Shown piece by piece: positions 11,101-26,100 of a DNA stretch of 64,000 bases (positions are counted from its first letter, which is position 1; every line of letters begins with the position of its first letter). Under the pieces are notes generated by a model. The model was not told where the DNA came from. It was given only the letters and a program-made list of their open reading frames with translations, and did not search any database. This DNA comes from Aplidium turbinatum (Eukaryota; Chordata; Ascidiacea; Aplousobranchia; Polyclinidae), in assembly GCA_918807975.1 (NCBI GenBank), contig OU964931.1:13898251-13962250 (forward strand). The letters run 5' to 3'. The translations under genes and the position numbers were made by a program.

Positions 11101-14100
11101 GTAACACCAAAAATTAACATATTTTTTCAAAGATTGTTTAATGTTTATGTGAAATGCAAAAGTGAATAAACATAGATACGTGAAACTAATGTCATGAAAA
11201 AGTTTAAAAATTCTCAACTTAATTCACGATTTTTGAAATTTGTGCTCATAACCTACGAACCTGGTCGATTGGAAGATCCACTCGAGTGTCCTCATCTTCG
11301 TCTACTTCTTCCGCTTTGATGTGGCTTGAATTAGTTCTGAAAACGCCATCACTTTCTTCCGAAGGAGGATGAGGATCAGACAGAACTGTCGTGCTGTGGC
11401 CGCTGGCGCGCTTCACTTTAACCGGTTTGGCGTGGAAGACTGTTTCGCCTTCGTGTGTTGGAGGAGGTCCTCCTGAAGAAGAAAGATCGTCTATGATCGA
11501 AATGACTATCATCATCATATTATTATCATCCTCATCATCAACAATAATACCAGATTGACCTTCAACGACCATCACGTTTAAGTCATGTCTTGGTCGATGT
11601 CATTTGGCATATGCAGAGCAATTCAATTCTAATGGTTGTTGTTCTACATATTAAATCCTTTAATTCCGTCGTCGATAGTGAATTTCGCGAGATTAATCTG
11701 CAGTGGATTTATTGAAAAGCCAGCACAGCCTGATAAAGCAATCTTTCGATGTAATCTTGGAATGCACTATGTTGGAAATATGTGTCTCCATTGTTTTCAA
11801 TTTAAAGCGGTATATTGCACTACCAGCGACAATACATTTACGCATACGTTACATTCCTGTGCGCTTATGTAGCACTAGATTGCAGTTACGCTATTACGTT
11901 AAGGTTTCGGTATGTTACAACCATAAATATCTACATGCTATGAGGTAAGAAACATATCTCGAAGATATATTAAATTTTAGTAGAATAGAATACTCTCTGT
12001 GAAACTGTGAAAAGATTGTTGCCGCTTAAACAAAAAGGAGTGTTTTGTTCTGCCAGAGCCTATCAAGATTTAAACACACCAGATGGTCTTTGAGGTTTGT
12101 ACTTCTTGGTTTTAAGGGGTCGGTAACCAGTGGCGGCACTGGCCCCCATCACCGTGGTCTCCTCTTGCTGCTCTCTGTGATGCTTCTTCTGTTCGTACTG
12201 TGGATGTAGTACAATCACGAACATGTTAGACGTAATAATGTATGATTAATGCTAAACACAAAGTTCAGCAGGGCAACTTCAAGCAACTAACATTACCTCT
12301 GCCCAAGAAGCCTTTACAGTTTGTTTCAGCTAAGTGTGATAAATCAGATTCTTAACAACGTCAACAATGAACTTTGACCTTGTACGACACATCAAAATAA
12401 CCTTTTTCTTTATTCTACTCGAATAAGAATTTTCTGAAGATTCCACTTTTAAGTGAAACTAGCTGTGTAAGTTTTTTAGACAGTGGTGATTTTAGTTAGT
12501 TGGTTTTTAGGTTGGTAATTTTTAGAATACAATACATCAGACTTTCCTGATAACAAAAATAAGGAATATTGAAATATCATGAGTAATCACTTTGAAGAAT
12601 ACATGATTTCCAAACACGCTTACAAACTGGGTTCGCTGCTGAAGAAGACTGGGTGGAAAATAAGATAAAAGTGGTGTAATTACATAATAACGCAACATTA
12701 TCAGATTTACTGCTAATTACCCGAAGCTTTTTTGACTTCACTGAAGTCGTGATTTGAGGCTGCAGATGAAGAGATTTTACAGATAGAAAGGAAGTGCGAA
12801 TATTTTCCAACATAATTTCCCTACTAATGTGCGACAATAACTTGCGCTCACTACAGAACTCACCATCTTGGTATAGCTTTGCTCTCCTTCTTCTCTGGGA
12901 GAGGGTTTGAACTTCGATGCTTTTTTGATGGGAGGTAAGGGCTGGTGGTGCCTAAAAATCAGTATATTCAGTAGTATATGGCAGTGGCGTAGCCAAGGGG
13001 GGGGTTTTGGGGGTTACAACCCCCCCTTAGGCACGCGTGTGACGTCACGATATTGAGAATGATGCTTTCAGTCTAAAAAAAATTGCCTAATTTTAAACAA
13101 AATTGCATTAAAAAAGCAAGTTTTGCCAATACCAAACATTCAAACATCTCAGCCAGGAATTAGCAACAAGAAAACACAGAGACTTAGCTTTTTTTTCCGA
13201 AAAATGCCGAAGAAAACATGATCTTATCCTTTTGCTATGCTACCGGACAGCACCATTTTACAGGAATATTCGTACCCACATTTTTGTTGAAAATGCTCTC
13301 AGAATGCACCAAATTCAAAGTAATTTTTCAAAATTTTCTGGGGGAGATCCCCCAGACCCCCCGCCGTTGGGTGGTCAAACCCCCCCCTTTCAAAATTCCT
13401 GGCTACGCTACTGGTATATGGTAACAATTTTGTGGGTATATTGACATTAACATCTATTTATTTACATCTCATTTGTTTATTGACATTGTAGGTAAGGCCA
13501 TCGACAAAATATTAATAGAGTGTTGTTGTTTGTTTAAATTCCACCACAAAAGTATCCTTAAAAATGTCCTCACATCTTAGTTTCAGACAAGTGATTAAAT
13601 GAAAATTTCAACCCCTGTGTCAAAGGAAATTCATTGTAAAAGACAACAAATTGTAAAAGCATTCCTTCTTAAACTGTAAATTGCAACATATCAACAAAAA
13701 CACTATAACTAATGCAACAAAATTAGTGCAAACAATAATAATCAAGTAAAACTTTATTCTGCAATTATAGTAATTACAAGGTAATGATAAAGTGTCTACT
13801 CACGTTTTGCGCGGCGAATGCGATCCTTTGTGCATTTCACCATAGGGAAACTTTTTCAACTTTTCTGTACCTACTGCAACGTAATAGTGCCCGTTTTCAA
13901 GCTCAGAAGGGTCTCCAAGAAGTCGAAAGTTCATGTCGTACAACCTGCGAGAAACATTAGCAGGGATTTTCATTTCAGCGACATTTCAAAACGTTTAGGT
14001 TGATAACCATCAAGTACAATAGTGGATAAAAAGTTAAGTTATGGCGTGTGTTTGGTTGCACAGCTTCGAAAAATACACGCAAACCTTAGACGAGGATTGC

Positions 14101-17100
14101 ATTTTGTACCAAGCAATTTTTTCTGTAATGGTTATTCTGCGATGGTATAAAAGATTCCCGAATCCCGAACAGAGTGGGGCAGAAAAACTAAGCCACCACG
14201 TTTAGAAGTTAAATATCAAACTTTAAAAATCACGTCAATCACTAGTTATCTTTAACATACGTTCTGAGAAACAAAATATAATGTTGTTGGCTGCAGAACA
14301 CCATTTAGTCACTACTTCAAATGCAAGATGGCTGTCATCATAAGAATTTTCAGTATTACAGGTTTTACTACTACATCCCACACAAAGCCATTTTTGATAG
14401 AAAAACTCTACTATACTTTCTAACTGCTTGGCCAGTTCTCAAGCTGATTTTCTCCGTGATTTCTCCAAGAACAAGATCCCACGTCTTCATGCATCTTGGG
14501 ATGAGGAGGAGACGCAGAGCAGGAGCATTGATGTCACCGTTCCCGTAAACACTGGCAACATCAATAATGGTGTCTATCATTACATAATCTCCACTGCCCA
14601 ATGCCCAGCGCAATGTCATTGAAGCGCCTAATTTAAGGTCTGCGATAATAAATCATATTCTTTTGACAGCGTACTCCGTAGAGTACCACAGTTGTAGCTT
14701 CACCCTACTGTTAGTTCAGCTATAAAACATCCTCTGTCTTGATAAATAATGATATAGTAGCATTCTGCAGTCATCTTTTGAACGTTTGATATTTACATTG
14801 TATTTACGTTATATTATTATTGATATTTAAGGAAATACATTGATATTTCATTACCACCAAACGTTATCAATGAGCAATAAACAGAAAAGCTAAACAAAAA
14901 GAAATGCAAAAGTAAGCGGGATTACTAGCAAAGCATCCTTTGCGAAGGGTCTGTGGTTCAGATAAACGATTTTGAAACTGCTCTTTACCGATTAAAAACA
15001 TACTTACAATATTTGGCAAGGGTCTTTCACGTACTTGCGCCACCTAGCAGATACATTCATCCTGTTGTGGCTGAGTTTTATCTGCGAGTAAAATAACTTC
15101 GAATTGAAACCTCTCAACTTTTAAACCGATAGTGATAAAATGTTGAAATGCAAGCGCTGAGAAATCAACTATCAGCTTCTTTATTTGAGTGTTCAGTTCT
15201 GAAACTGTGAAATATTTTTTTACTATCCAAAACAACATGCATTTGCCTGGACAAGATATTACTAGCCGGCTGATAGAAAATGACCAAGGAAATACAGAGG
15301 AAAGGTAATGAACTGTTGTATATTAAGAAGTAATTACGACACGAAAAATAACTTTTCAAATGTCAACGTGGTGCCAATTTGGTGTTTCTAATATTTCGGA
15401 AAACTGATACAGCGCAAATTGAAACCGCATGAAAATTTGATCCGGTCTGATTGAGATATCTTTTTGTAAAATAGTAACCAGATAGGTAACCAGCTCTTAC
15501 AAGTAGGCTGCTAAAATAGTAACCAGGTCTTACAGGTAGGCTGTTGCAGTATCAATAACAGTAGAAACACCTTACGCTTGAAACGATAAGCTGTTTTTTT
15601 TTTTTTTTTAATTTAGCAACTTAATGGCATCTGTTCACTGCACAGGAAAAATAAATCATTTATATACTATTTTTGTTCTTAAACTTCAGTCATAGATCAC
15701 TCCGGAAAAAGCTTACAAAAGCTAAAATAAGCCAGAAAAAGAACAGCCGAGCAGTTTAAAGCGATAGGAAGACTATCAAATCATAATTATAGCCATTCTA
15801 AGTCTGAAAAACTGCTGCAAGCGAAGCAAGGTAGCCTACTACCATTCTTCATACGTGACAAACAAAGCATACAACAATCACATTATTTGAACAATTTTGT
15901 TGTAACTTCCATCTGATGTTTCTCGGCAGTCGAGTGTAGCAAGAATTGACAGCGATAAACAGGTGTTTCACCAGGAGGCTGAACTCGTCAGTATCGCACC
16001 ACTAATTCATGCCACTGCTTTTTGTCGAAAAAAAACGGACATCTTATGACGCTACATTGCTTCCCTATGATTGCTGCTTGGGGACACTTACTTTGTCATA
16101 CATCTGAAGTTTCTGCATTAAAATTTTTCTTTTTAACAATATGTGATCATCAGGCCGCCATTTTCCATTCTTATATGACTCCATAAAAGTTTGCGTAACA
16201 CTTCAATAACAAACCGCCTTACAAAAAGGAACAATTCTCTGCTCATGAATCAACGTGAAAACTGAATTCAATGCTTCCACAATTGTTGCTTTCTTGAACG
16301 AACTGGTTTAGAGTGGTTAATTCTCATCAGCAGTGGGCCTCTAGCAAAAACCTAAATACTTCAGCCTAGGCAAAGTTATTTTTTAGTCTTTTCCAAAGCT
16401 GGCAGTTTAATGATAGCTCAAACATTAGGCATCAAACAAAAATTAACCTTTGCGTATAAATGAACGAACAATCTGACCAACAAAGCCGCTTAACAAGTTG
16501 TACGTACGTAGTAAACTCAAGGGCGTTAAGCACATCAAACCCCTTCGAAGTTCTTTTTAAAAATTGTGATTAACCTGATTAACTGGTTTGAATTCAAGGC
16601 TTTGGAAGCCACTCAACTAGCGTGATTGGATAAGCACACTTCATGCCAGGTTAAAAGCCTAAAGAGAAGTGATATCTTGAACGAGTTACTTTAATTAATT
16701 TGTCGCTTTACATTTTTTTCTCTTTTTTAGTTCTTTTGGTAAACCAGCAGATAACTGAAGCTTTAAACATTCTCAAAACTTTGAACAATGTAATCTCAAA
16801 AAATGAATTTCAAAATTGAACATGATAGGCTATACTTCATCACGGGTGAGGGATTTTCTGAACTTTTCTACTTGAATCTAAATATCGTAAAGCAGGCCAC
16901 ATGTAATTGCATTATTACCTATTACGCATAGATCAAGAAGACCCAAGATGCAGACGTGCATTAAAAACTCTTTAAAAAAGATGTTTAAATAGTAAATTTG
17001 TGGACATTTGTATTCTAAAACATTGTTTGAATGACAGCTGTGAGGTCACCCTGTGTTGTCGCGGAAGCGATATAATCAAAACTAAGAGCTTTTTAAGTGT

Positions 17101-20100
17101 TAAGTGAGGCTTCCCCGAGTTTTTAACGGGCCGGTGGAGTGAGCCACCACTCCACTATCCGCTACGCTACTCAATGTGCTTTAGTTTTCTTTACAAAACA
17201 TAGTTCCAGTGGGATTCATCGCATCGAACAACAGAAATCCTGACGAAACTAAGGACGAAATGAAATGAAACAATAAACACTCTCCATACAAAACAAGCCG
17301 TTTAAATGTCATATGAATCTTATTGAGTCATTGTTGTTGGTTTTTTCACACCCCATGCATGGTGGCACTGGCATATGTGACGTTTTTCACAAACCCATAG
17401 CCTATAGCGCAGTGCAAGTCGATGCAGAACAACGCAGTACTCACTCACCCGGGAGTATCAGATAATATTTCGTTTCTAACGCTAGATGCAAGTGTATTTT
17501 CAGTATTGAGATAGTATTTCGTTTCTAACGCTAGTTGCAAGTGTATTTACAGTATTGAGATAGTATTTCGTTTCTAACGCTAGTTGCAAGTGTATTTCAG
17601 TATTGAGATAATATTTCGTTTCTAGTGCTAGTTGCAAGTGTATTTTCAGTATTGAGATAGTATTTCGTTTCTAACGCTAGTTGCAAGTGTATTTTCAGTA
17701 TTGAGATAGTGTTTCGTTTCTAACGCTAGTTGCAAGTGTATTTCAGTATTGAGATAATATTTCGTTTCTAGTGCTAGTTGCAAGTGTATTTTCAGTATTG
17801 AGATAATATTTCGTTTCTAGCGCTAGTTGCAAGTGTATTTTCAGTATTGAGATAATATTTCGTTTCTAACGCTAGTTGCAAGTGTATTTTCAGTATTGAG
17901 ATAATATTTCGTTTCTAACGCTAGTTGCAAGTGTATTTTCAGTATTGAGATAATATTTCGTTTCTAACGCTAGTTGCAAGTGTATTTTCAGTATTGAGAT
18001 AATATTTCGTTTCTAGCGCTAGTTGCAAGTGTATTTTCAGTATTGAGATAATATTTCGTTTCTAACGCTGGTTGCAATTGTATTTTCAGTATTGAGATAG
18101 TATTTCGTTTCTAACGCTAGTTGCAAGTGTAGCCTACAGTATTTTCAGTATTGAGATATAGTAATAGTGTTTCAGCAGCCCAAATGAGAATATAAAGCAT
18201 TCTGTAAGGATAAACTCCATTAAGAGACATTGCGCACACTTGTACTGTGTGATTATTCACACTTCACAAGACAGCCCCAATTGTGTTAACGTTAACCAAC
18301 TATTTAAGCACGCTCTTGAATGGTCTACTGTCTACTCGAAAAAAATTTAAACCGTGATCCCATTAGTTCTACTTAAAATCCTAAATGTATTTAAACAAAA
18401 AAATTAGTTAATCCCTAATCTTCATCAACTAAGCTTCAAATGCACTGAGAAGCGCTTGACTGCGTCGAAAAAAACGTTTAGCGTCGTGGTTCTCAATCTT
18501 TTTTAACCCAGGCCTCACTTTGCTTTTGTAAAATGTTTCGTGTCCCCCAGAGCAACCGCCGAGAGTATTCTTTTTCTCTGAGTCATTGTAATGCATAGAT
18601 AGACCTACTATGTGATACGAATTACCAGGGGCATAGCCAGTACAAAATTTCGGGGGAGGGGAATAATTTGGCATGTTTTTGCATATGTGAGTGAACCCGG
18701 AAACGAGTCACCGAAAGCGGAGCACCCATACAGGAGCTTCTCCCAGAACAATACCCTGAAATTGCGCATTCTGAGAGTACTTTCAGCCTAAATCAATAGT
18801 AAAACATTGTCAAATATTGCTGTAACAGAATGTGAAATGTTTATTTGAAATATTTCAGGGGGGAGCAATTTCCTCCTTTGCCCCTCTGACTAAGCCCCTG
18901 CTAATTACAGTATATATGCGCAGGGTGTCCTGGTTTGGAGTTCACAAGTTTGCTACGCATTGACAAGCAGGTCAATAAGCGGCAAATACCATGAAACACT
19001 GGCCATCAGTAAACAAATTCTCGGGTTGATACCATTACCTACCAGTTTGAATGTAGCAAGTGCCTTTGCATTTCGTATTCTTAGCTTGATACGAAATACC
19101 ATGCTAGTGATCAAGCAGGTCGATAAGTTGGTTCATTTTGTCTATAACCAACACGCGTCACTTGCCACGTTTCACGTTAGAAAACACTGGTCTAGATTAA
19201 AAATTTTGTAAATTGCAGGTAAGTCTAAATTTAAACACTACTTTTTAGATAAATTAATGAAAGAATACTGTATGGATGGACACAATATTTTGTTCGCACT
19301 TTGGTGTGTTGCAAAGTGAAAATGAATTGCGCCGTGTACATTAATTTTGGTCAATATAGACTTAATAACTTTATGCTTGCAAGGAAAACCACACAAGCCA
19401 AAATTTTCGACTTTGTTTTTCGTAATGACTGTAACACGAGCAGTTTGCTTACTGAGAATAAAACTGGCATTTTTTTCCTGCTTACGTAACATGAACAAAA
19501 ATGGGAAGGATCATCATAAACCCGTCAAAAAATCTATAAACAAAATTGCAAAATGTAGTAAGATTTCAACGAAACTTTCTCAGCAAATCAGTATCCAGTG
19601 ACCATGAAGCGGTACCGTGATAAACCAACGAAGCATCTCAAGGAGTAAAAGACAAAGAGCCACGCCCTGGACGCTTGAGCCGCGTCGAAGGTGGAGCAAA
19701 ATGCCAAAAATCTGAAAAGTGGAAGACAATCAATGTGACAGAGTTCTCTTAGGACACATGACTCCCATCAACTTTGCAAGTCATCTGACAAAAGCACATC
19801 GCAATAAAATAATTTAGCCAGCAAGTCAGTCTTTTATTGCATTGATTCAACGTCTGCAGAAAGAGAACCCACCAGTTGAAGGCTTACAACAACAACATAT
19901 CTCCTTTTTCGTGACCAATACACCAAGTAGACCAATACGTAAATTACATCGCGAAACATTTATTTACTAAAGAATTTGAAAACTTGTGCATTTTTGAAAT
20001 GCACTATTGTGTACTATCAACTAAAACCAAATACCAAAATAATTAAAAAAGTAATGCGCACCATGTGTAAAATATTACTCATGGATATAGAATTTGAACT

Positions 20101-23100
20101 ATGCTTGCAATAAATTTCTAAAGAAAAATGGCAAACAGAAGACGTAACCCTCTACTAGCTGTTCAATAACAATGGTTTTATAATAGGGAGGTAACATATA
20201 CTTTCTAAAAACGTTTAAATTACGCTCAGTTTGATGGAAGTTGCTGAGGAGCAAGCTGTGGAGAAACTGGTACAACTTTATGAAAAGCGAGCATCTTTAC
20301 TAAACATTTGAAAGTTAAAAAACACTGCATTTGTCACCATGCACTTGCAGTAGTACCACACAAATGCAAACCATACACTTATGGTTGTCATAGCGAAATG
20401 GCTATCACGTTACAAAGACAAAGCTGAGATTACACTACTGAGCCTCAGTGACGAATGAACAATTCATCTTTGAGTAGCAATTGTATCGTTTGCCTGTTCA
20501 GCCATTCAAGTAGGATTTGGAGTAATAACAAAAAGACAAAACACCTGGTGTTAACAAAACTCGTAGGTGAAGGTTCAGAGCTTTTCGATATTTTAAGCTA
20601 CTAAAGTAAATCATAGCCTACCGACATTGATAAATCGAGAGACATTAAAATCTTAAAAAATAAGGCGCAGATCGATCGAACAAAATCTTTAACGCACTTG
20701 CAATATTGCTCTTTGTTGTACAATATTCAAGATAACACATTTTGATTCTTTCCTACGTGATAATCCTTCTGTAAATTGAAAGTGCTGGTGAGATTAATGT
20801 TTTTTTTCTGCCGAAACCGATCGTCGTCTACGTTTAAGCTTCTAGGGCCGAGGGTCTACCTTTTCTCAACCCAGGTTGTCGGTGTTTCTTAAACTACAGC
20901 AAGTGGCTACTTGAAAGCAGCCAACATAATGTTGAACGGAGTTAAAATCAAGAATATGCTTTCGCCAAACTATTTTAAGTTTAAAATAAAGTGAAACGAT
21001 AAAAGCTCGTCCACCATCACATAACGTTCTTTACCGTTGTTGGATCGCTGTTGACAGTAGCGTTGATAGAGGGTAGTTAGGTACCCCCACTCGAGATAAC
21101 TTTAGGAGCCCGAAACCTCTCCAATGGAACCGCAGGCTCGAAGAAACCGTCACGTTTTCGTTAACTATTGACTATTTAGTGAGTTTCATCCAATTCATAT
21201 ATTTTGGACACAACTCCTGCTTTTACACTTAGAGAAAACCAACTCTTTCCCCCGATGATTTACTGGTATTTTTTTTTCTTAGATTCTTTTATTGAGATGT
21301 CTTGTGTATTTCAGGAATTCTTGATTTGTGTGGCCCGTAGATCTCATCGGTACCTGGCCCACGCTATTTTCTCGTTGTCCCAGGCTGTTAATAGAACATT
21401 TGTTGCAGCCTAAAGTAAAAACTCCATTAGGCTTCAATGATTTGTGCACTGCAGAATAATTGCCGTTTGTACATCGCAGACCGCAGGTGATATTTCCACA
21501 GAGGAAGTTGCACTAGCAATGAAAGAGATAACTCTTAGCAAATGTACCTTTTGCATTTTGAGTATTCACAGATGTTATTTCAATGCAAATCTTATTTAGT
21601 GGTGCCGCATGCATTATAGATTTGCGGCTTTAAATCTAGACACCCGATCGCTATCTCAAGAGCAGTCTGGCTGTCATGGATTGTCATACATTCAAAGTAA
21701 CGCAAAAAGATGTTTTAACAATGCAAAACTAAAAACAGGTCAAGCAAGACGTTCGAAAATACATTATCAATTGAAAGAGTAGCAACTCAACTTGTATATA
21801 CAAATGATAATTTAGTTTTAAAACCGTAGGTGAATTATTTATATCCCTGAAGTCAATTTCAAAAGCACAAATAAACAAAAACTTAAGTGGGAAAGCAACA
21901 AACACTATCTGATACATTTCGATTACTGTTTAGGTTTTCTTTTTACATTTAGATTTTAAGAAAAGTATTCCACTTGTGCAGCACAATAACTGTGTACACA
22001 ATTTAGGATTAGGGAATATTTGCGCGCAGACACTGTAAGCAATTTACGACTGCATGCACGAATAATGTAGGCTATGTGTAAGCAACAAAGTGAGATAAAA
22101 TAATTTGAAAAGATCTGGCTAAATTAAAAAGTTTGAACATTAAAATTTTGTAACTTTTAAAGTGATTAAAGTAGAGAGAATAAATATACAACAATTATTT
22201 TTGAATTTAAAGAGCTAATATTGAAATTAGTGGATTGCGAGACATCCAGCCAGCAACGTTGGTTCAAAGTCTATCTCATTTGTTGGTAGGGGCACTGCAA
22301 TCTGCGAAACAGGAGGGTCAACCACAAACAAAGTATCTACCCCTTGTCCATTCCATCCGGGCAGTGCAATAAACTTGCAATTGCAAGTTTCGGTTAATAT
22401 CTTAAAGCTTGCTATGACCATAAAAAAATCTTCATTATCCACACGTTATTATGAAAACGAAAGCTTTTTATGTAGGCTACAGGTATAGTACTTCTGCTTT
22501 TTTGTACTGGTGTTTTCCCAAACTGTGCGGGAAAATGCAATTAATTTCCCTATTGTATTCATGGAAGTCGGTAACACTGTGTGGAGCTGTGTGAAGGCAC
22601 AAGAGTGATGTAATCAGCTTTAATTTCAAGATTAGGGTGTTGCAAAACTCGTTTACTCATGCACACAACTCACTTGATTGACATTTGATACCACAAAGGT
22701 CTGCAGTCACCCATTGCAATATCCTAATTACAGCACCTATAATGTTTCATGCAATGCAAGTGTCGCTTGACGTGCCTCACAGTAAAAAAAACACGTTCAA
22801 TCGTTAGCTTATCAAGGACAGAATCAAAGACTTTTTGAAAAGGAACACGCAATGCAACAGAAACAGATATGTGACAAAATGTCGCCAGAAGAATACAGTA
22901 GTAAAAAAGTCAATGTTGTATGGGATTCTTTTTCCTTTCTCAAGTCTTTTAAACGTTATTAGGAATCTACAAATTGACATATTTTTCCAGAGCAGGGTTG
23001 CAAACTAAAATGCCCTACTTGCTGCACCGGACAATCAGCCGCAGACACTCAAAAAGATTGCTCATTGGTCTGCGATTATTGCAGCAGGAGCTTGTGATTG

Positions 23101-26100
23101 GGTCCGCAATCCAGCCCCACTTGACCATTGCAAATTTCATAACGCTAACACAACACAGGTTATAAACTAAAGTAGTTGTAAGTGATCAGTGATCACGAAA
23201 ATCACCTTTGAAGCATCTTTGACTCAAGTTATAAAACGCAACACGTGTCGTAGAGCATTTTTTTGTAGCGCAGAAATTAAGGGGAGAACAAAACTGTGAA
23301 GTGTGGAAGTCGCAAATTTGAAGCGCTTTTGTGTCAAAACGTTGCTCTGTAGGAAAACAGTACTAATACATACAACACACGAAATTCAGACATTGTAAAA
23401 GTTTCCCTGTCATGTTCATATACATACCAATGGTAATCTCAGATGGTGCGCTTCTTCAAAGCAACAGAGAACGGTGGTGGTTTAGTGTTTGTAAATTTAT
23501 CAATCAAAGCATTACGTTACTCCACCATACACTGTCAATATGGATAGACCAAAGGATGACTTAAAAACGATACAGAAAACTGTTTTATCGTTCCACTTTA
23601 TTATATTCTTGAATGCAGTAAATTCAATAAGAGAAAACTACTGCAACGCTCAGAACTTTCTTCAGTCTTAAAAAAAAAAGAACCATCAAAAATAACACAA
23701 TTATTATGCCAAAACACAGTTTTTCTCAAATCTTCAATTGTAGCCTATTATTTATAAATTTAACACCAGAAATAATCTGCTTTAAAAGCGAGCGAAATGA
23801 TGTTCAATTGTAAAAAATGTTAAACCTTGAATGTAAAATTACAACGCGTCAAAAAGGTTCACAAAATTTTAGCGTCAAAATGTATTTTTATAGGGAAAAA
23901 ATTGAATTTAAAACGTTAAACAACTTTTGTTAAAAATACGACTGATAAACGCTCCACAATAATCAAAATTATAATTTAAAATCGGAGTACAACAGCCTCA
24001 GCTAAAATTCTTAACGACAGATGAGTAGGTTCTGATCACAGCCTCGGCAAAAAGTCTACCTCATCTAAGCTATCAACCAACCTCCAATTTCAGCAACATA
24101 TTAAACCGTTCTGACTGGGAACAGAAGTAAACCTCAGCCAATTGAGCTTCATTACTGACAGACACCCGACTGCCATCTCAAAAATCTCATAATAACGACA
24201 TATGAGCCTCTGGAGTGAACAGCGATGACCTTGCTCTGAACGGGCTAGCGCTGCAGTTCGTCTTCAGGTTAGACAGGAAAGGCAATCGATAATTTTCAAT
24301 CCGCCAAAAGGACAGCAAGCAACACTTGATCAAAATTCGCAAAGCAATAAGAATAAGTGAAAAGGAAATTAACTTTAGACTGCGTTTGCAATGAAACCAA
24401 TCATAAGAATTTTTTCCAAACTATCGAGTCATTAAATCGACGCTAATTAAAGTAGCCGAAAGAGCTTTATCAAATAGTTTCTCTAAAATTAGACTTGAAA
24501 CTAAAGCATTATCTTTGGTCGATGATTAATTTATGCCTTTTACTTCTACTTACAGTAAAACTGTTCGTAACAAAATATTTTGAAATAAATGATGTTTTCG
24601 TCGTAAAAGTTGGATTCGCTTCAATTCAAATTATTTTACTTTTTGTGTAGAGATTTCGTTTCATTTCGAAATGCCTTGCGTGGAGTCAGTTTTCGCGTCG
24701 ATCAAAACAAAACAGTAATTTTAAACAGCTTTTGTTGACTGCACCTTTCTGGTATAAAGTCTGCTTTGATACATGCAAATAAATCAGCACAATATTTCAT
24801 GCAAGAGTTGCAAACTTAGCCGTGAAAAGAGCGGTGTTGCTACTTTGACCAATTGCCGCCCCGTATTGGCGGAGCATACGTTTCGGTATTGGCACATTGG
24901 TTTTTAACAGATTAGTGTTTACATTTTGGCATTAGTTAGTTGGACCAAAATAGACGAGGCCTAACACTAAAATGACTAAAAAGCAGCCCAAGTTCAATAT
25001 AAGCCTTACAAAGTGGTCATCAAACTGATATTAAACATAGCACACGCCAAATTCTGTAAAAACATATTTTAAATATCACGATTGGTTAAGAAAACTTTCA
25101 GAATTAGCGCCAAGCAAGTTAACAAAAGTGCTGCTTTTTTCAAGGAAATGCCAAGGCAAAGTAACTTCAATTTTTGCTTCCAAACAAGACCTGATGATGC
25201 TGACAAACCAAAATTTAAGTTACCACCATTTGTATTTTAGAGCTTCGGTAAAAAAATCACGATGTTTTTGCTTCAGATGTTGTCGAATTAAACTTTTTAT
25301 TTTGATGAGGACACGGTGCTGCGCCATAAGCGTTCGATTGTTTGTTTGCACTAATGATTAATTGCTTTGGTGTATGCCTTAGTAAAGTAAATGTGTTTAC
25401 TGCTTGGTTTTATAAAAATTCTATTCAATATAATTATAAGGTCAATCAAGATAGAGCATTCAAAAAACAAACATCGCAAGATCCAAAATGTAGAAAAATC
25501 TTCTAATTTCGTTGCATAATCTATGATCGCCTGGTTGAATAGCGCACAATTTCTCATTTACTTTACTGAGGAGGTAACATCACACCGAAAAAAATTGATC
25601 TTTTTCGTCCTGACAGAATTCCTTTTTTCGATGCCTGCACGATACGTGCTCAACGGGGTATTCCGCAGATACCTTCCTTGTTAAAAATGCGAACACCGCA
25701 ATAATTGAATGAAAAGTGATCTACCAGGTTTCAATTGATTGGGTCAGGTTTAATTAAATGAAAGGATATCCTGAGTGAATTACACTCAACTCTCAGCAAG
25801 CTAAAATCTCTTCTGTAAACCGTGCAGATAACTGATGGCTGAGTCCATGCATTTCAAACATTCAATTGATACAACTTGACAACAAAGTTACAAAGAAAAA
25901 CGGAAGCAATTAGTCAATCGATATGCACCAACATTATACACAGAAAGGTGTTTTATGATCAAACATCAATATCACAGGGCAGGTTAAGCTTACTTCCAAG
26001 TCCTTTTAATGTAAGTCCGCAAGCAAGCATTCAATAAATGCAAATGTTACTTGCAATAAAAAAAACATTTTTTACAAGATAGAAATAACGCGTGACTTCG

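Noticed and set aside
13218-13444. Two overlapping 68-70 residue reading frames
   Set aside because: They lie inside the non-autonomous hAT element at 12982-13413, whose sister copy has a different, equally meaningless frame.
19238-19601. Overlapping frames of 62-86 residues on both strands
   Set aside because: No recognisable content, no splice phase partner in the DCDC2-like gene, and a typical chance cluster in a long intron.
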